A stretch of 64,000 nt of DNA, taken from contig CAJNDS010002304.1 in the NCBI GenBank assembly GCA_905221605.1, positions 64,001-128,000 on the forward strand, read 5' to 3'. The notes under the pieces were generated by a model that did no database searches, was not told the origin of the DNA, and saw only the letters and a program-made list of their open reading frames with translations. Source of the stretch: Symbiodinium natans (lineage: Eukaryota; Sar; Dinophyceae; Suessiales; Symbiodiniaceae). A program made the position numbers and the translations under genes. Position 1 is the first letter of the stretch; each line of letters opens with the position of its first letter. Below are positions 1-11,889 of the stretch, piece after piece.

Positions 1-190
1 CTAGCTAGCAGCTAGCCTGAGGACTCCTGGGCCTATGAGCTGCAGTCCTAGAGTCTCGTCACTGAGGAGGCCATCATCCTCGGGCACTGACCTGACATGT
101 ATCACATTGGCCACCACGGTCACACGAAGATGTCGCGTTGCTATGTCCCGTTCCAGGAGGAGCAGCATCTGGACTGCGGTCTGGTGGCAA
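1..190 (-). CDS. Possible terminal exon of an unknown gene
   Basis: A minus-strand frame ends in TAG at bases 1-3 and reads HLRVTVVANVIHV, then SVPEDDGLLSDETLG, before the stop. It is too short to judge by length and I recognise no family. The hydrophobic strand-like stretch followed by an acidic one looks more protein-like than the other frames here. The 5' boundary is unknown. Confidence 0.22.
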
Positions 191-3100
191 CAGCTGGGAG
201 AAGTTGTCCATCTTGTCTGATCCTAACGGAGATTGGTGCCCCTCACTGGCCAATTGCAGCATTGATCGCAGGCTCCACACTTTTTTTTTGCGAGCAAAGT
301 CGCTGCCAATCAGGTTTGCGTAGCGCTCTGCTTGCACAATTTGGTCGAAGAAGGCCCGGCCTGCACTCTGTCAAACCAGTGTCAGCAAAACAAACACCCC
401 CCCTAAACCCTAAGCAGTCCCTAAGCCTAAACCCTTTTTCCAGCCGGACTGAGGGCGTAGCCGGAATACTGACTGAGGGCGCTGCGAAACCCTCAACCCG
501 AATTCCTAAACCCACCTCCCTTAGCCCACCTTGGAAGTCGCCCTGAGCTTGCGCACGGCTAATCTTCACCTGACAACGGGTACATGGCCATGGCCCGCGT
601 GCCAAGGCAGCAATGCTTTTTGGGGCCGAGTGGCATCATTGTGACGGTCATGACGCTTAAGCGTCTTCTCTGGCTTGCCTTGGCTGGACCACGCCCGCTT
701 GCTAAAGCACCCGGCACGCTGTCATCAGATCAATGCAGGATGCCCCACAGCCGTGCTAAATCCAGAGACCAAGTGTCTTTTTGCCTTCGCCACCGAGCGG
801 CGGTGACCGCGACCCTGACAAGCGGGAGCGTTGAGGTTTTGAGCTTGGGCACTCTTGCTTATGACGTAGGCTTTGTCATTCTATGTTGCTTTAGCAGGAA
901 TCACACGTCCCTGGTACTTAGGATGGAAGGGAGGAGACCGGTCGCCTAGACTCTACAGATCAACAAAGTGGCAGATGCCAAATGCCGAAGGCCAATCTCA
1001 GCCAGGGCACGTCAATGTCCGAAACTTGGCCTGCGCCGTGGAATGCCGGGGGTGGGTTAGACGACAACTGCTGCTGTTTGTTCCCAGCTTGCTGTAGACA
1101 GTCCATGAAGAAAGAGCAGGGATACAGCAGAAAAGACCTCAACCGAGCATGTTCATGCAGGGCCTGGCCTCCAGGAAGGGGGTGGGCAGATGGACGGCAA
1201 AAGCCGGCAGCAGACTCGTCTTTAGGACGCGGAGAACGCCTGAGCCGCCTGCCATCTCCCCCCCCTTTCTTTACAGGGGTATGGGAACCCCAAGGGAACC
1301 GCCCCCCAAGAACCATGTAGGGATTTCAGAATTGTCATAGGAACATGGGAGAGAGCCTTGAGCTCCGAATGCAAGTGGAATGCCCGTTTCCAAAATCCCT
1401 GTCCTGTCTGGCAGGCCGGGAGCCTCACTTTGGGGCCCGACCTGAGCTGGGAAAGGACAGGGGGACCGTGGGGACAACAAATTGCTGTAGCCCGCACTTT
1501 CCTTAACATGCGAAAATTATCGAAAGTTGACAGCGTGCCATGAAACTCCACCACCAATTGCACCAGTGCCTGACCATCCTCTCACCCCCCTCATATACAG
1601 CCTCTCATATACTCCTGCAGCGGAGCTGCGGACCCAGAGGTGGCTCCGAAGGCCCCCTGGAAGGCCTCCACCGCCTTCTTCGGGGCGGCGGCTCGCCTCT
1701 TGAAACAACGGAAAATCTGCTCACCGGACGGTCTCGAGTCAGGCACGCCCAAATATGGACCGCGTCCAACTGACTGCGCTTGGGACAGTTCACGCCGTTT
1801 TACGGGTATATGAGATATGAATTTTCGCATGCGACAGCCACCAGTGGGCACGTTCCTCTTCTGGGCATCTGCTGCCGCGCGTGCATCAGCACAGTCTTGT
1901 GGCTGCAGTGAAGTCTGCCTGTGTGCCGAGTGCAGGTAGGCATTCTGCAGCAGATGCCAAACCATCATCGCCGGCGTCTCACACATCCAGTGCCCGTACT
2001 GAGGCATCAACTCGGTCGCGCGAGGGCGGTGCCCTGAGATGGAGTTTACTGATTTTACTGACCGGCACAACAGATAACCTGTGACGTTTATGCTAGACTT
2101 TCGGCCAAGCATCCCAGGTCTGAACCATCAAGGTATGCGCTGCGTGCTAGGGTCATGTAGCGCTGAGCATTGCCGAAGCTCCTTGGACACGAGGTGAGGC
2201 TCGTATAGCTCGGTGGTAGCATGACAAGAGGATAGAACATTGAAGCTGTTCTGTACCATCCCAGGCGCATGCTGCTTGGCCAGCCGCAGCGGCACGGGCC
2301 GCACGTGCCGCAAGACTACTTTTGGCTGCGGACAATGCATGACATCGCAACCCATGAGAACTGAATGCCGACACTGGACATCTTCGTGCGCCCTACTGGG
2401 TCGATGGGCCTAAAGCTGCTCTCTTAAGAAGACACAGCACCAGCGCTTCTGCCTGCCAGAAAATTGCCAAGCGATGCCAAGCTCTGAGAAAAAACCAATG
2501 GATGGAGCTTCTGGAGCCGACCTTGCAGCTCCGTAAAGCTCTCAAAGCTCTCGATTTGAATTGAACACAAGGTGCCGGTAGCCGTTTGTAGGCCACCCTA
2601 TGCAAGAATCCGGTGGAGTTTCCACTGGGTAAGGTGCACGTTTTGCTTGGGCTGTTATGTACAGTCCCAAGACAACTTTTCTGCAAGGGTCAGCAGTTGC
2701 CCCACCTTGCTTGATCCTTGGACTTTGCTGGCTTAATTTTGCACAGGTTGGCCACCTTCCGGAATAGGCCGCGACAATGATGATCGCAATGCGCCTGGTG
2801 GTGGATTGGGCAGTGGCACACTCGCGGCACGCTCCTATTCCACTCGTTGCAGTGGCATCCGGCGACGCTTATCGCCAAAGTGAAGGCTTGGCGAAACTGC
2901 TTGAGGACACGTAGGTCCCATCAGCACAACTCTTGTAATAACTGTCTCATCCCGCCAAGCCTCTTGCATCTGGTTGACCTGAGTGTTCGCCACACTCCAA
3001 TGCTCGTGCAAGTGCAACTTGCAGCTGCTCTGCAGCATTCTGCAGCCAGAAGCCTAACGACTTCAAGCAGAGGCGCCAACTCCACCCGTCAACAACTTAA

Positions 3101-3360
3101 AAGTAGGTTGCATAGGCTCGCATGTGCCTGCGTCCAAGCTGCGATCTTGTAGTGGTTCTGTCCCTGCCTGCATGCCCGGTTGCGGATAATGGGATTTGAT
3201 TGTCGCTTTCATAGAGTTTTTTGGGCAGTTTTCGCAGGTCTTCCAAGTTTTCGCCGAGTCACGTCTGATGCAGCTGCATTTCCAGCTGGTCCAATGACCG
3301 CTGCCTAAAGCAGAATTTCGAAGCTACTGGCTTCGAGATCCTACTGACTCTGGCGGAAGA
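191..3360. other. Stretch without a supported gene
   Basis: Only short frames are present. The longest is a 173-codon minus frame at 1591-2112 whose end contains RRAAAPKKAVEAFQGAFG and may hold an exon. CCCTAAA-like words occur near 395-430. I see no RNA gene or promoter signal. Confidence 0.4.
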
Positions 3361-3420
3361 CCCTAAACCCTAAACCCTAAACCCTAAACCCTAAACCCTA
3401 AACCCTAAACCCGAAACCCT
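3361..3420 (+). repeat. Interstitial telomere-type array (CCCTAAA)n
   Basis: About eight units of CCCTAAA, the last with a CCCGAAA variant. It lies just downstream of the kinase gene. This orientation is the C-strand of the TTTAGGG telomere repeat. Confidence 0.95.
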
Positions 3421-3524
3421 GCCAGGAAACGCATCCCACTCTTCAGGCGACCAGCCCATGCCTCAGCTGCTAGCCCTGCTCACTTTCTGTCCACTCTCTT
3501 CTTCCAGGAAATGAGCCCTATGGC

Positions 3525-3642
3525 ATATATATATATATATACCATAGGGTTTAGGGTTTGGGGTATCCCTCTGGGGATTATAGTCCCCCCCCCCTTATAA
3601 TCCCTATTAAGGACTGTTAGGATAAGGGGGAACATCCCAACT
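3525..3642. mobile_element. MITE-2 copy, left end degraded
   Basis: The right end (3626-3641) is the inverted repeat GGGGGAACATCCCAAC shared with the intact copy at 61508-61668. The internal order also matches that copy: AGGGTTTAGGGTTTG, then a GGGATTATA block, then CTATTAAGG. The left end is replaced by a TA microsatellite (about 3525-3541). TATGGC occurs on both sides (3519-3524 and 3643-3648), a candidate 6-bp target duplication. The element overlaps the end of the kinase gene and supplies its stop codon. Confidence 0.6.
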
Positions 3643-6600
3643 TATGGCACATCCGGAGCTTCTTCCACGCCCAGTTGCGGAGCTTCTCGGCTTCGGCGGA
3701 CTTCTTTGCTGCGGTGTGCTCGCGCATGAGCTTGCCTAGGAAGGTACAGTGGCTTCTTGAGCGGAGCCAATAGGAGCCAATGCAAGAGGCAGCACGTAGT
3801 ACGTGCTTTGTGCGCGCTTTACGCAGCTTCAAGCGGCTGAACTCTTCGAAAGTGATGGCGTTGTTTCCAGTCACATCGAAGCGGTCGAGTGCCTGCCACA
3901 GCTCGTGCTGGCATCTCTTACGGTCCAGCGGAAGCAAGGAAGGCATCAGAGCGCAGGAGGAAGGCAATGCAAGCAGCCCAGTTTGTCATTCTGGCCCGAC
4001 TAGATAAACTCAGGAAGGGGCATCACTGCATCACCCATGTATGTGCAGCCTTGTCACGGGTTTGGGGTAGGCTTAGGATGCAGTAAGGACATTTCGCGAT
4101 GTGGAGTGTCCATGCCGGTTGTATCGAGAATTGGCCAACGTATTGCCCATGCAAAGCTATCTGGCAAGCCACAGTTCGAGAAAATTGCCAAAGAAACACC
4201 TTCCGCGCCTTCCGAAGTGTCCAAGGGTTGCTCGAATGGTGCCCCCCTTCCTCCCGCCCCAACCCCCTGTCCATGTGCCTGCTTCGCAGCTGCCTCCAAG
4301 ACGTCTTCGTGCCAAACGCGGCTGACGTCACTGGACTGAAAGATGCCCTTGATCTCCTTAGCGGCAAACAAGCCGGGGCTCCTTTATGTGTTGGCAAAGA
4401 CGATGTAGACTCGTAGACTTTGCGTAATTCAGCGTGCTTGGCGCTTCCTCCTTTCGGGCCTTTTTTTCGGCCGAGAAACCTCCAAGGAGAGCTGGCCGTC
4501 CTGTGCCTGATCGAAGGAATGAAAGGCTGCCCAAAGCGATGAGTCCTGTGACTCTCGGATCGGACATTTGGGGGCATTCTAATACGGGCTTTCGGGGCAT
4601 GCAGGGAATATGTCCTCCAGGAAGATTCGCTCGCCCACCGCTGCGGCACAAAACTCGTTGTAGTCAATGCTGCCTCACAGCTGGCAGAATGGCTGTTCCT
4701 CATAGCCTCCCTTGTTGTTGTGCCTAGCTGTATTGTGGCTTTCAAGCTGCTTCTAGCCATAGCTGCTTTTAGTCTTCTATAATCACGGCGTCGGTGCCAT
4801 GGGAGTATGGTGGAAGAGTGCGCAAGAGCTGAAAAGCTGTTCATGCAAGTGCCCGCTTTCGGGTTGGGGAGCCGAGGCCACAGAAAGCCGTGCGGACACG
4901 CCTGAGCCGTCCTTGTCAAGCCTCGCGATGATCTTTCCCAGTTCCTGCCTTGCACTTTGAGGGCCGTATGCCGAAACTTCTCAGCAGCTTGCGAGTTATG
5001 AGATGTGGCCGAGATGCATCTCGGGGGAGTCTGGAGGGCAGATGGTTGCGAAGCCATCCCGGACCTGTTTTGCCAGGATGCTGGGGTCAACATCACTTGT
5101 CAACCATGTCAGAGCCAGCGATGCGGGGGCGAATTTGAGAGGGTTGTGTTTCCTCTGCCTCATCAATGGAAAGCACGCCGTTTCCGTCGCGGTCTAAGCT
5201 GCAGAAGATGCAGTGCACCTGAGAAACCCATCATGCGCGTGAAGCGTGGTGGCCTTAAGAAGGGATTGTGGCATTCTTCTTCATTGCCATCCCACCTCCT
5301 GAAGTTGCTTGGAGCTCAGCTGCCGAACCACAGCTGCCACGCAAATGGAGTAGAAGTGGCCCAACTCGCTGAACGTCTTCATGTTGGAGAGGACTTGCTG
5401 TGCCACGGGCGCGGACACCTCTGAGTACCTTGCAGGGATGCGTAGGACCGTAGAGTGGCTTGGGCTTGCATGTCCAAATAGTTCTCTGATTCTGAGGAGC
5501 CTGTGACTGTGCGTAATCCAGGCATGTTGGAGAACGTCCTGCAAGGGCAAGGGCTCATCCGTGTTTGGATCATGAAGCTCATGCATAATGGAGTTTACGA
5601 TAGTAGGGGTACGGGTCCTTAGTATAAGGGGTTTCTACTATTTGGGGGTCTATATTTGGGCCCCTTATTTACGCAAAATCCCATATCATGCCTGCTGTAC
5701 TGAGCTGTGTAGGCCCTCCTCGACCCAGCCCCATTGCTAGTGTTGATCTCTGTCTAGCATACGGAAGTTTCATATGCTGCACTTGCACCAAAGCAGAAGC
5801 AGCGTCGGTGTCTAAGAGCCTAAGGTGGCCCTGCTGAGGATGTTGCTTCGTCGCAGTGTCATGACATTGCGCATTCGAGAATGCTCACGCGGGCCCAATT
5901 TCTGAACAACTGCTGTTGGGGAGAATGTAAGGGCATTGCTGGAAGCAAAGCAACACAATATCGCCTATCGATGCCTAAACTGTGCGGTATGCTGGTGTTG
6001 CAAGGTTGCAGAGCCGGCAAGCTTTGCAGACACCTGCGTTCAATCCCCAGAACAGCTTTGTGGCGGGTGACAGAGGGAAATGCCCTGGGTTGCTTTGCTG
6101 TGGGATGAAGTCGGTGCAGCACAGAAGTCGCGAGCATGGCACTGTGAAGCATGAGCATTCTTGCCTCTTTGTGAGTTTCTCAACTCTCTCAGAGCTCTAT
6201 GTTAGCTCATCCTCTCTCCTCTGTCACCTAATGTCACCTAAACGTCCCCCAATACACGCTGCAGGCTCCTTGGGGCGGAGACGCATTGTAGGATCGGCCT
6301 TCAGGAGACCTTTGATCAGATCCTGGGCATCTCGCGATGTAGACTGCCAGACCTGTCCGGCCATCGAATACTGCTCCTGGAAACTGCAAGTAGCAGAGAC
6401 AGTTTGGAACATGTCCTTCATGTTCAGTAGTTTTGCAGGACGAGGGCTAGTTGGAAACTTTTTCTGCAGGATTCAAGGCGAGCTCCTTCTTCATTTTCTT
6501 GAGAAGATCCTTCTGTCCGCCGTGAAAGGGCAGATTCCCGGCAAGCATGACGTAGATCAAAACGCCCACGCTCCACCTGTCAATCCGATGCAAGGGCGTG

Positions 6601-8409
6601 AGCCCAACCCACTCTCCTGATCGCTGTTAAACTCATAACAGAAAACTTCAGCTTGGGGTTTGGAGCTCTACAGCACCCACACTCTGACATACCATGACAT
6701 GTTGTGGCCAAGGTCTGATGCTGCTGAGCTGCATATCACAAGCGGCAGTATAGGAGGAGAAGCATCTCGACAAGTTGTCTGCCTCCATCACCTGCCCAAC
6801 TGTCCCGGAAGAAGGCTAGCTACTACACTGTCTACAGGTCATAAGAATTGCCAGCGGTACGTAAAATCTCAACCCTACTCGTCGAGGTTTCAGCAACGCA
6901 TGGCACACTGCATAAATGCACGAGCCTCTGGGGCGCAATACTTCACCGTGCCAGCAAAGTGCCGCATGCGAGAGGCACCGAAATTATGGCCAACGCCCCA
7001 ATCAATGACCTGTACACGGTGTGGATATGTTTCTTTGTCATTCCTAGAACAATCAACTTCCATCTTCTAACAATAGGCAGCTGATCCTGTCCTCAACATG
7101 CTAGCATGGCTAAAAACTGCTCTGGCAGCGCCTTGATTTCATCGCAGTTGGGATCCTGACACACAGGGGACATGTGTGCACACATGCGAGCGCACACCTG
7201 TCCACAGAGTCACAGAGTGGTGCGATTCAACTAGCTGGCGAAATCAGGCGAACGAGCAGCTTCGTTGACACAAGTGCTGGAAACCTGAGCAGCTCAAGCT
7301 ACTGCAAAGCCTCGGATGCGAACATGATGTTCTCAGGCTTGATATCCTCAGCTGTCAATCGGCTATTGTGCTGGATGGAAGCCGAACCTGCGCAATGCAC
7401 TATGTCATCTGCAGCTGTGCATCGCGATGGGCAATGCCCTTGTCGTGCGCGTAGTGCAATGCGCTGGCCAGTTGCTGGATGATCCCTGCAGCCATCCGCT
7501 CTCCCAACCGTGGCGAGTCGAGACTGAACATGTAGTCAAAGAGGTCCTGGCGAGGAGAAACAAATAACAAGCGTCAAGAGCATACATTATGACGTAGACG
7601 TGCTAGTTCTAAGATGTAAACCGCATGAGCGAACTCATTTCCATCGCTGGTACCGCTGTGTTCACCTCTTTTCTACTGTCATGTTCCGTCAGGTTCACTT
7701 CGGCGGCCAAGTGAGTGATTTGAAGGACAAAATGCCCTATTCTTGAGTCTTCAGTATGAGAGTTCGGGTCTCAAGGTGTGTCAAAGTGATTCCGGAATGT
7801 TAGACAGGCGGTTGGGGTTTCGAGGTAAAGGCCCCTAGAAAATAATCTAACTTCACGCGCAGAACTTGTAAATTCGCGCTGTTAACGAGGGCCTCTAGGT
7901 GAGGATGGCACGGCGAGTGAATGATTTGTACGCCTTAGAAAGCACAGCGGTCGCTCGAACACAGATCGGGCCATGAGCGATGGGCAGTCCTTGCCCTCAC
8001 AGAGCTCCATGACGTAGTACTTGAGACCATTCCGCTGGTACGTCTCGAAGAGCTTGCAGATGTTCGGGTGGTCCAAACTCTTCCTTTATCAGCTTTGACA
8101 GCGGGTTTTGACGAGAAAGAACCGTGTGCTTGTGTTGCTTGCGACTTGGCTCAGCCGGATGCTTGCAGAGCCAATCCAGCCTTGCTGACTAAGCCCTGAC
8201 ATTGAAGCAAGCTGCATGAGCTTCTCCTCATTCTCGGAGATCTGGTGGTGGCGCTGGCTTGCCAGCAACATCGACTTGATTGCCACACGCCGCTCTGGGT
8301 GCTTCCGATCGGTGGCTCGGAACACTTTGCCGAACCCACCGGTTGCGAGCTCCAAATTCTCAAGCTGGTAGTTTGCCGTGATGTCTTTGTCAACGCGGCT
8401 CGGTGCCAT
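3617..8409 (-). CDS. Calcium-dependent protein kinase (CDPK), complete, 17 exons
   Basis: Ser/Thr kinase switched on by Ca2+ binding to a calmodulin-like tail. Exons (minus): 8216-8409, 7990-8083, 7424-7546, 7311-7346, 7132-7155, 6926-7009, 6486-6623, 6269-6376, 5296-5538, 5159-5218, 5018-5064, 4902-4948, 4615-4673, 4480-4545, 4279-4356, 3823-3892, 3617-3735. All phases match and give about 529 residues, normal for the family. Visible: glycine loop ATGGFGKV (first Gly is Ala), Lys45 in VAIKS, HRDIKPEN (Asp138), activation segment starting DWG (160-162) instead of DFG, CAPE (182-185), DRWSVGV, autoinhibitory junction with LSNMK, then EF-hand loops at 357-368, 395-406, 431-442 and 473-484, all with acidic positions 1 and 12. 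Start chosen at the Met before PSRVDKDITANY; an upstream Met in the same frame is possible. The last seven residues and stop lie in a MITE-2 element. Confidence 0.93.
5590..5684 (+). mobile_element. MITE-1 copy inside kinase intron 8
   Basis: Starts GAGTTTACGATAGTAGGGG, contains GGGTCCTTAGTATAAGGG and TACTATTTGGGGGTCT, and ends TTATTTACGCAAAATCCC. These blocks occur in the same order in the copies at 25833, 32220, 53659 and 60674. The copy lies wholly within the 730-nt GA-AG intron 5539-6268. Confidence 0.75.
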
Positions 8410-8460
8410 GCTCCGCACGCTGTACCTGGGGAGCCAGGTGTAAGGCAATTGACATTATGC

Positions 8461-8502
8461 ATACATATATATATATGTATGTGTATATATATATATATAT
8501 AT
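8461..8502. repeat. TA/TG microsatellite
   Basis: An almost pure run of TA with TGTATG interruptions, just upstream of the kinase start. Confidence 0.95.
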
Positions 8503-9629
8503 TCTTTTTGATGACAGTAACACACGCCGGTGGCTCTCGAGAGGATCCTATCTGCGCTCATGTGAGCTCCGGCCAAAAGACCACACTCAATAACATCCTA
8601 ACCCTCGAAACCACAAGGTGTTCACACATGTTGCTTCGGCGAAGCGCCGCTTAGTTGGTTGCACTGGCATTTCCTACAGGCTGGTCCCCAACTTTCGGCA
8701 GTAGCCGGCTCGCGGCCCTTTCAGGATTCGGGCCTGGAGTACGCTGTGCTCTATCCTGGATACAGTGCCTAATTGGCATAGCCGTCGCGACTTGCACAGG
8801 TTCCAGACTCTAAATGCTACGTAAAGGACAAAAGGGAAGCTCTTGGAGGAGAACGGGTTTGCAAGACAAGGGTGACCAATCCCACATGATGAAGCCAAAG
8901 CTGCAAAATATCCAGGGGCTCGTCCACGAAGGTGTCTGCCTAGGTAAATCCACAAGAGCCCCAGAAAGCCCTTCCCTCAAAGTCCGACTGCAGCCGCTTG
9001 AAGACATTCCCCGGCTGCTTAGAGCTGCAGCTTCAGGTCAGAGGAAAGTGACGAGAGAGTGTACTGAGAGTCCGAAAGCCTTGTGGAGCACTATGTGGCT
9101 CCAAGACCCAGGCTGCTGGGATCGTGGGCTTGCGGGCGCCGGTTCGGCCTTATCTACCGCTAAAGCTTGCGCGGCTCGCAGCGAAAGGAACATTGCCTGT
9201 TTCTTACAATCTGCGGCGGCCCATTACAGTTTAGCTGTGGCGCTCCTCAGCACTGTCGCCATGTTGAGAATCCGGGTCTGTGAAGACCACCGTGCGTCGT
9301 GGCCCATGAAGCTTCAAGCCAAAGATGCATCCACCAAGGCAGAGGCAGCAGTTGGACATGCAGAGCTTTCGTCGCATGTGAACAAGAAACTAACATCTTC
9401 AATATATGGCTTTGGCTCATGCATGCCCCCCAGCCCAATAGAATTCAAGAGCTGGCCTTCTTCAGGAAACCGCCAACTGAGCTGCAGCTCCCCTGGGCAG
9501 CAGCGGCAACCCAATGTAGAGCTATACATATTTCTCAAACGATCATTCCAACAAGAAAATATTGTAGTACAGCATCTACTACACATCAAGCAATATATAC
9601 AGCGGCGATATATCAACACGCACGCACAT

Positions 9630-9633
9630 TATG

Positions 9634-9665
<32 letters not shown>

Positions 9666-9695
9666 GTATATATGTACATATGTATATGTATATCT
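9630..9695. repeat. TA/TATG microsatellite
   Basis: (TA)n followed by repeated GTAT and TATG units. It produces long artefactual Tyr/Ile frames in all readings. Confidence 0.95.
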
Positions 9696-10418
9696 TTATA
9701 CTGTATGTCTTATTACTGAGTGCCCACACCTCACAGAGCTGCCGATCGGAACTTTTCCACTTCAGACACGCTGCTGTCAAAAAGAAAGCCATATGGGAGA
9801 TGATTGCCGTGCAAACTCGGCTTTGCCGAGCACACTTACCTAGAACTAGCCTGTGACACGATTTGCTGCTTGGCTGCTACTTGCCAGCTTCAAGTATAAC
9901 TTAAGGGTGAAGAGACCCCAGATCCAGGCATGCATCGAACGTTCGGACACTTGGGGCCGCTGTAAGAGAACGGCTCCCAAAGTCGAGCTAAAGTCATACG
10001 TCGAAACCCTCCTCCTTGGGTCGAATTTCAGGCCGACGAGTGGCTCTGTGGGAACCTTGGCTGTCTGCGGAAGAGTCCCTACAAATGCCGAGGAAGAAAA
10101 GCCATCGCAAAATCTGTGGCATGCTGGATCACATGGAGTACCCTTTGCATTTCCTCTGCTGGAGCCAAGGTACGTGCGCTAGGCACAATTGTACGGTATC
10201 TAGCGCAATGAGCCTGGCTGCGATGTTGCCTGGGCCCGGTGTCGATGCGAAAGAAAGGGTGCCGTCAAGTTGAGAAGAAGCCGTAGATTCCATAATCCAG
10301 GAAGTGTTCCGACTCCCGACAACCCTTGCACGGTAACCACTTTGTTTATGGATTCAGCTGTATGTTTTGGCCCGCGGCTCGGGATGAAAAGTCTCCCTAA
10401 ACCCAAGGCCCTGCTACA

Positions 10419-10480
10419 AACCCTAAACCCTAAACCCTAAACCCTGAACCCTAAACCCTAAACCCTAAACCCTAAAACCC
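10419..10480 (+). repeat. Interstitial telomere-type array (CCCTAAA)n
   Basis: Eight or nine units with a CCCTGAA variant and a final CCCTAAAA. It faces the opposite orientation to the array at 10771, about 290 bp away. Confidence 0.95.
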
Positions 10481-10770
10481 TCACATCTTGGCACCTGGCA
10501 TCCTCCGGTCCCAGCTGGGTTGTCGGAGTTCGGCATCCCTCCTCCAATGCTCTTTGCTTCGGCTCCTTTTGACGAAGAGCCCGGTTTAGGTTTTTTTTTT
10601 TTTAACAACCCTTCACTCCTTTTCGGGCGAGCTTGCAGCTAGGGTAGGTTACGAAACCGGAAAGCATGCCCCTCAGTACTCCCTGTGCATGATCATGTCA
10701 CACGCCCACGTCTAGACGCGCCAACGAGCCCATCTCTGTCACCTCCACCACCACCTTCTTCCACCAAACA

Positions 10771-10801
10771 GGGTTTAGGGTTTAGGGTTTAGGGTTTAGG
10801 G
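10771..10801 (-). repeat. Interstitial telomere-type array (TTTAGGG)n
   Basis: Four perfect units in the G-rich orientation on the plus strand. Confidence 0.95.
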
Positions 10802-11400
10802 TACAAAGTCGGCCCCATGTTGCAAGAGTCCTCAACGTGGCTCTCAACAGTCTCTGCTGGAGCTGCAGGAAATTTGACCTAGTCAGGATGAGTCTCACAG
10901 ATTCGTCACCTGGAAGCTTAGCGTGACGTGTGAAGGCTTGCAGCCGCAGAATTCTTGTTCTTGCAGGAGCACAGCTGCGGATCACAAGCCTATGCCATGG
11001 CCACTGGGATGACCCTTAATGCCCTTTGAAACATGTTCCTGAATATGATCCTCTTAAACCCAATAAGGGAAAATGGGCAATGTCCCAGGGTGCCTACTTA
11101 GGGCAGTCTGGCCCCAACGGCCACACTTGTTTTGCTTCTCGAACGCCTTGCCTCGAAGCCCAAGCGGATTATTCCTCCTAGTTCTGGTTTACTGGCACGA
11201 TTGATCTTGTTGCGGTTTACATTTCTTTGCATCAGGATAGCAGTTCTTATTCTGTTGAACCTTGTTGTCCAGATTCTCCCCCCTACAATGCCTAGAATGC
11301 ACGTGACGCACGGTGCCTTGTCAGCGGGCTTCTGCGGCCTTTCGGAGAGAGCTGGTGCCGGAGCGATCTTGCCCTCCAGGGAGGCGTAGATTTGGATCCC

Positions 11401-11425
11401 AGGGTTTAGGGTTTAGGGTTTAGGG
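11401..11425 (-). repeat. Interstitial telomere-type array (TTTAGGG)n
   Basis: Three and a half perfect units. Confidence 0.95.
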
Positions 11426-11889
11426 ATGCCAGAAACCTACTCGACGTCTGGGACTTGCGTTCGGCGGTCAAGATTCGACATGCTAACTTTTATTCCCTTC
11501 TGAAGTAATTTGGGGCTCTCCGGTGCTCTAGGGCGGTCTGCTCAAGGTTCTGGCCTTGCGCCGCCGACGAGGTCTGAAGACGACCCAATCAACACCTTTG
11601 GAGGGGAGGACCAAGGCTCCGAAATTTCTCCAATACTTCCCCCCAAACAACCCGCCAAGGCTGATACATCTTGGGAACGGTGCAAAGATACTGCCGTCCT
11701 GAGCTCCGACACGCAACATGAGCTAAGCACTGCCAAGCCAAGCCCCTGCTCTTTTTTGCCCAGCCGCAGGGAAGCTCGGTGGCTCTTGGGCGCTGTCAAG
11801 TGCCCTTGCAGGTCAAACATGCATCCGCCTAACGACCTTGCATGCCCTCACATGTCCATGGGAATTCACTGGCAACATTGGGCTAGGAT

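Larger units (their letters stand above)
8410..11889. other. Repeat-rich spacer between the kinase and the DHHC gene
   Basis: Contains TA/TG microsatellites (8461-8502, 9630-9695), three telomere-type arrays and a T-run near 10590. A 301-codon plus-strand frame (8814-9719) runs into the second microsatellite and has no recognisable content. A minus frame at 10782-10985 contains LLRATLRTLATWGR and then reads into the telomere-type array as LNPKP; it may be a decayed exon. Confidence 0.5.

Noticed and set aside
3361-3420. Telomere repeat as a chromosome end
   Set aside because: Genes and repeats continue on both sides, and many similar arrays occur in both orientations.
4023-5096. 357-codon open frame on the minus strand
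   Set aside because: It overlaps six kinase exons in a different frame; the EF-hand residues are read in the other frames, so this is a shadow.
8814-9719. 301-codon open frame on the plus strand
   Set aside because: No recognisable content, ends in a TA microsatellite, and is on the opposite strand to all supported genes.
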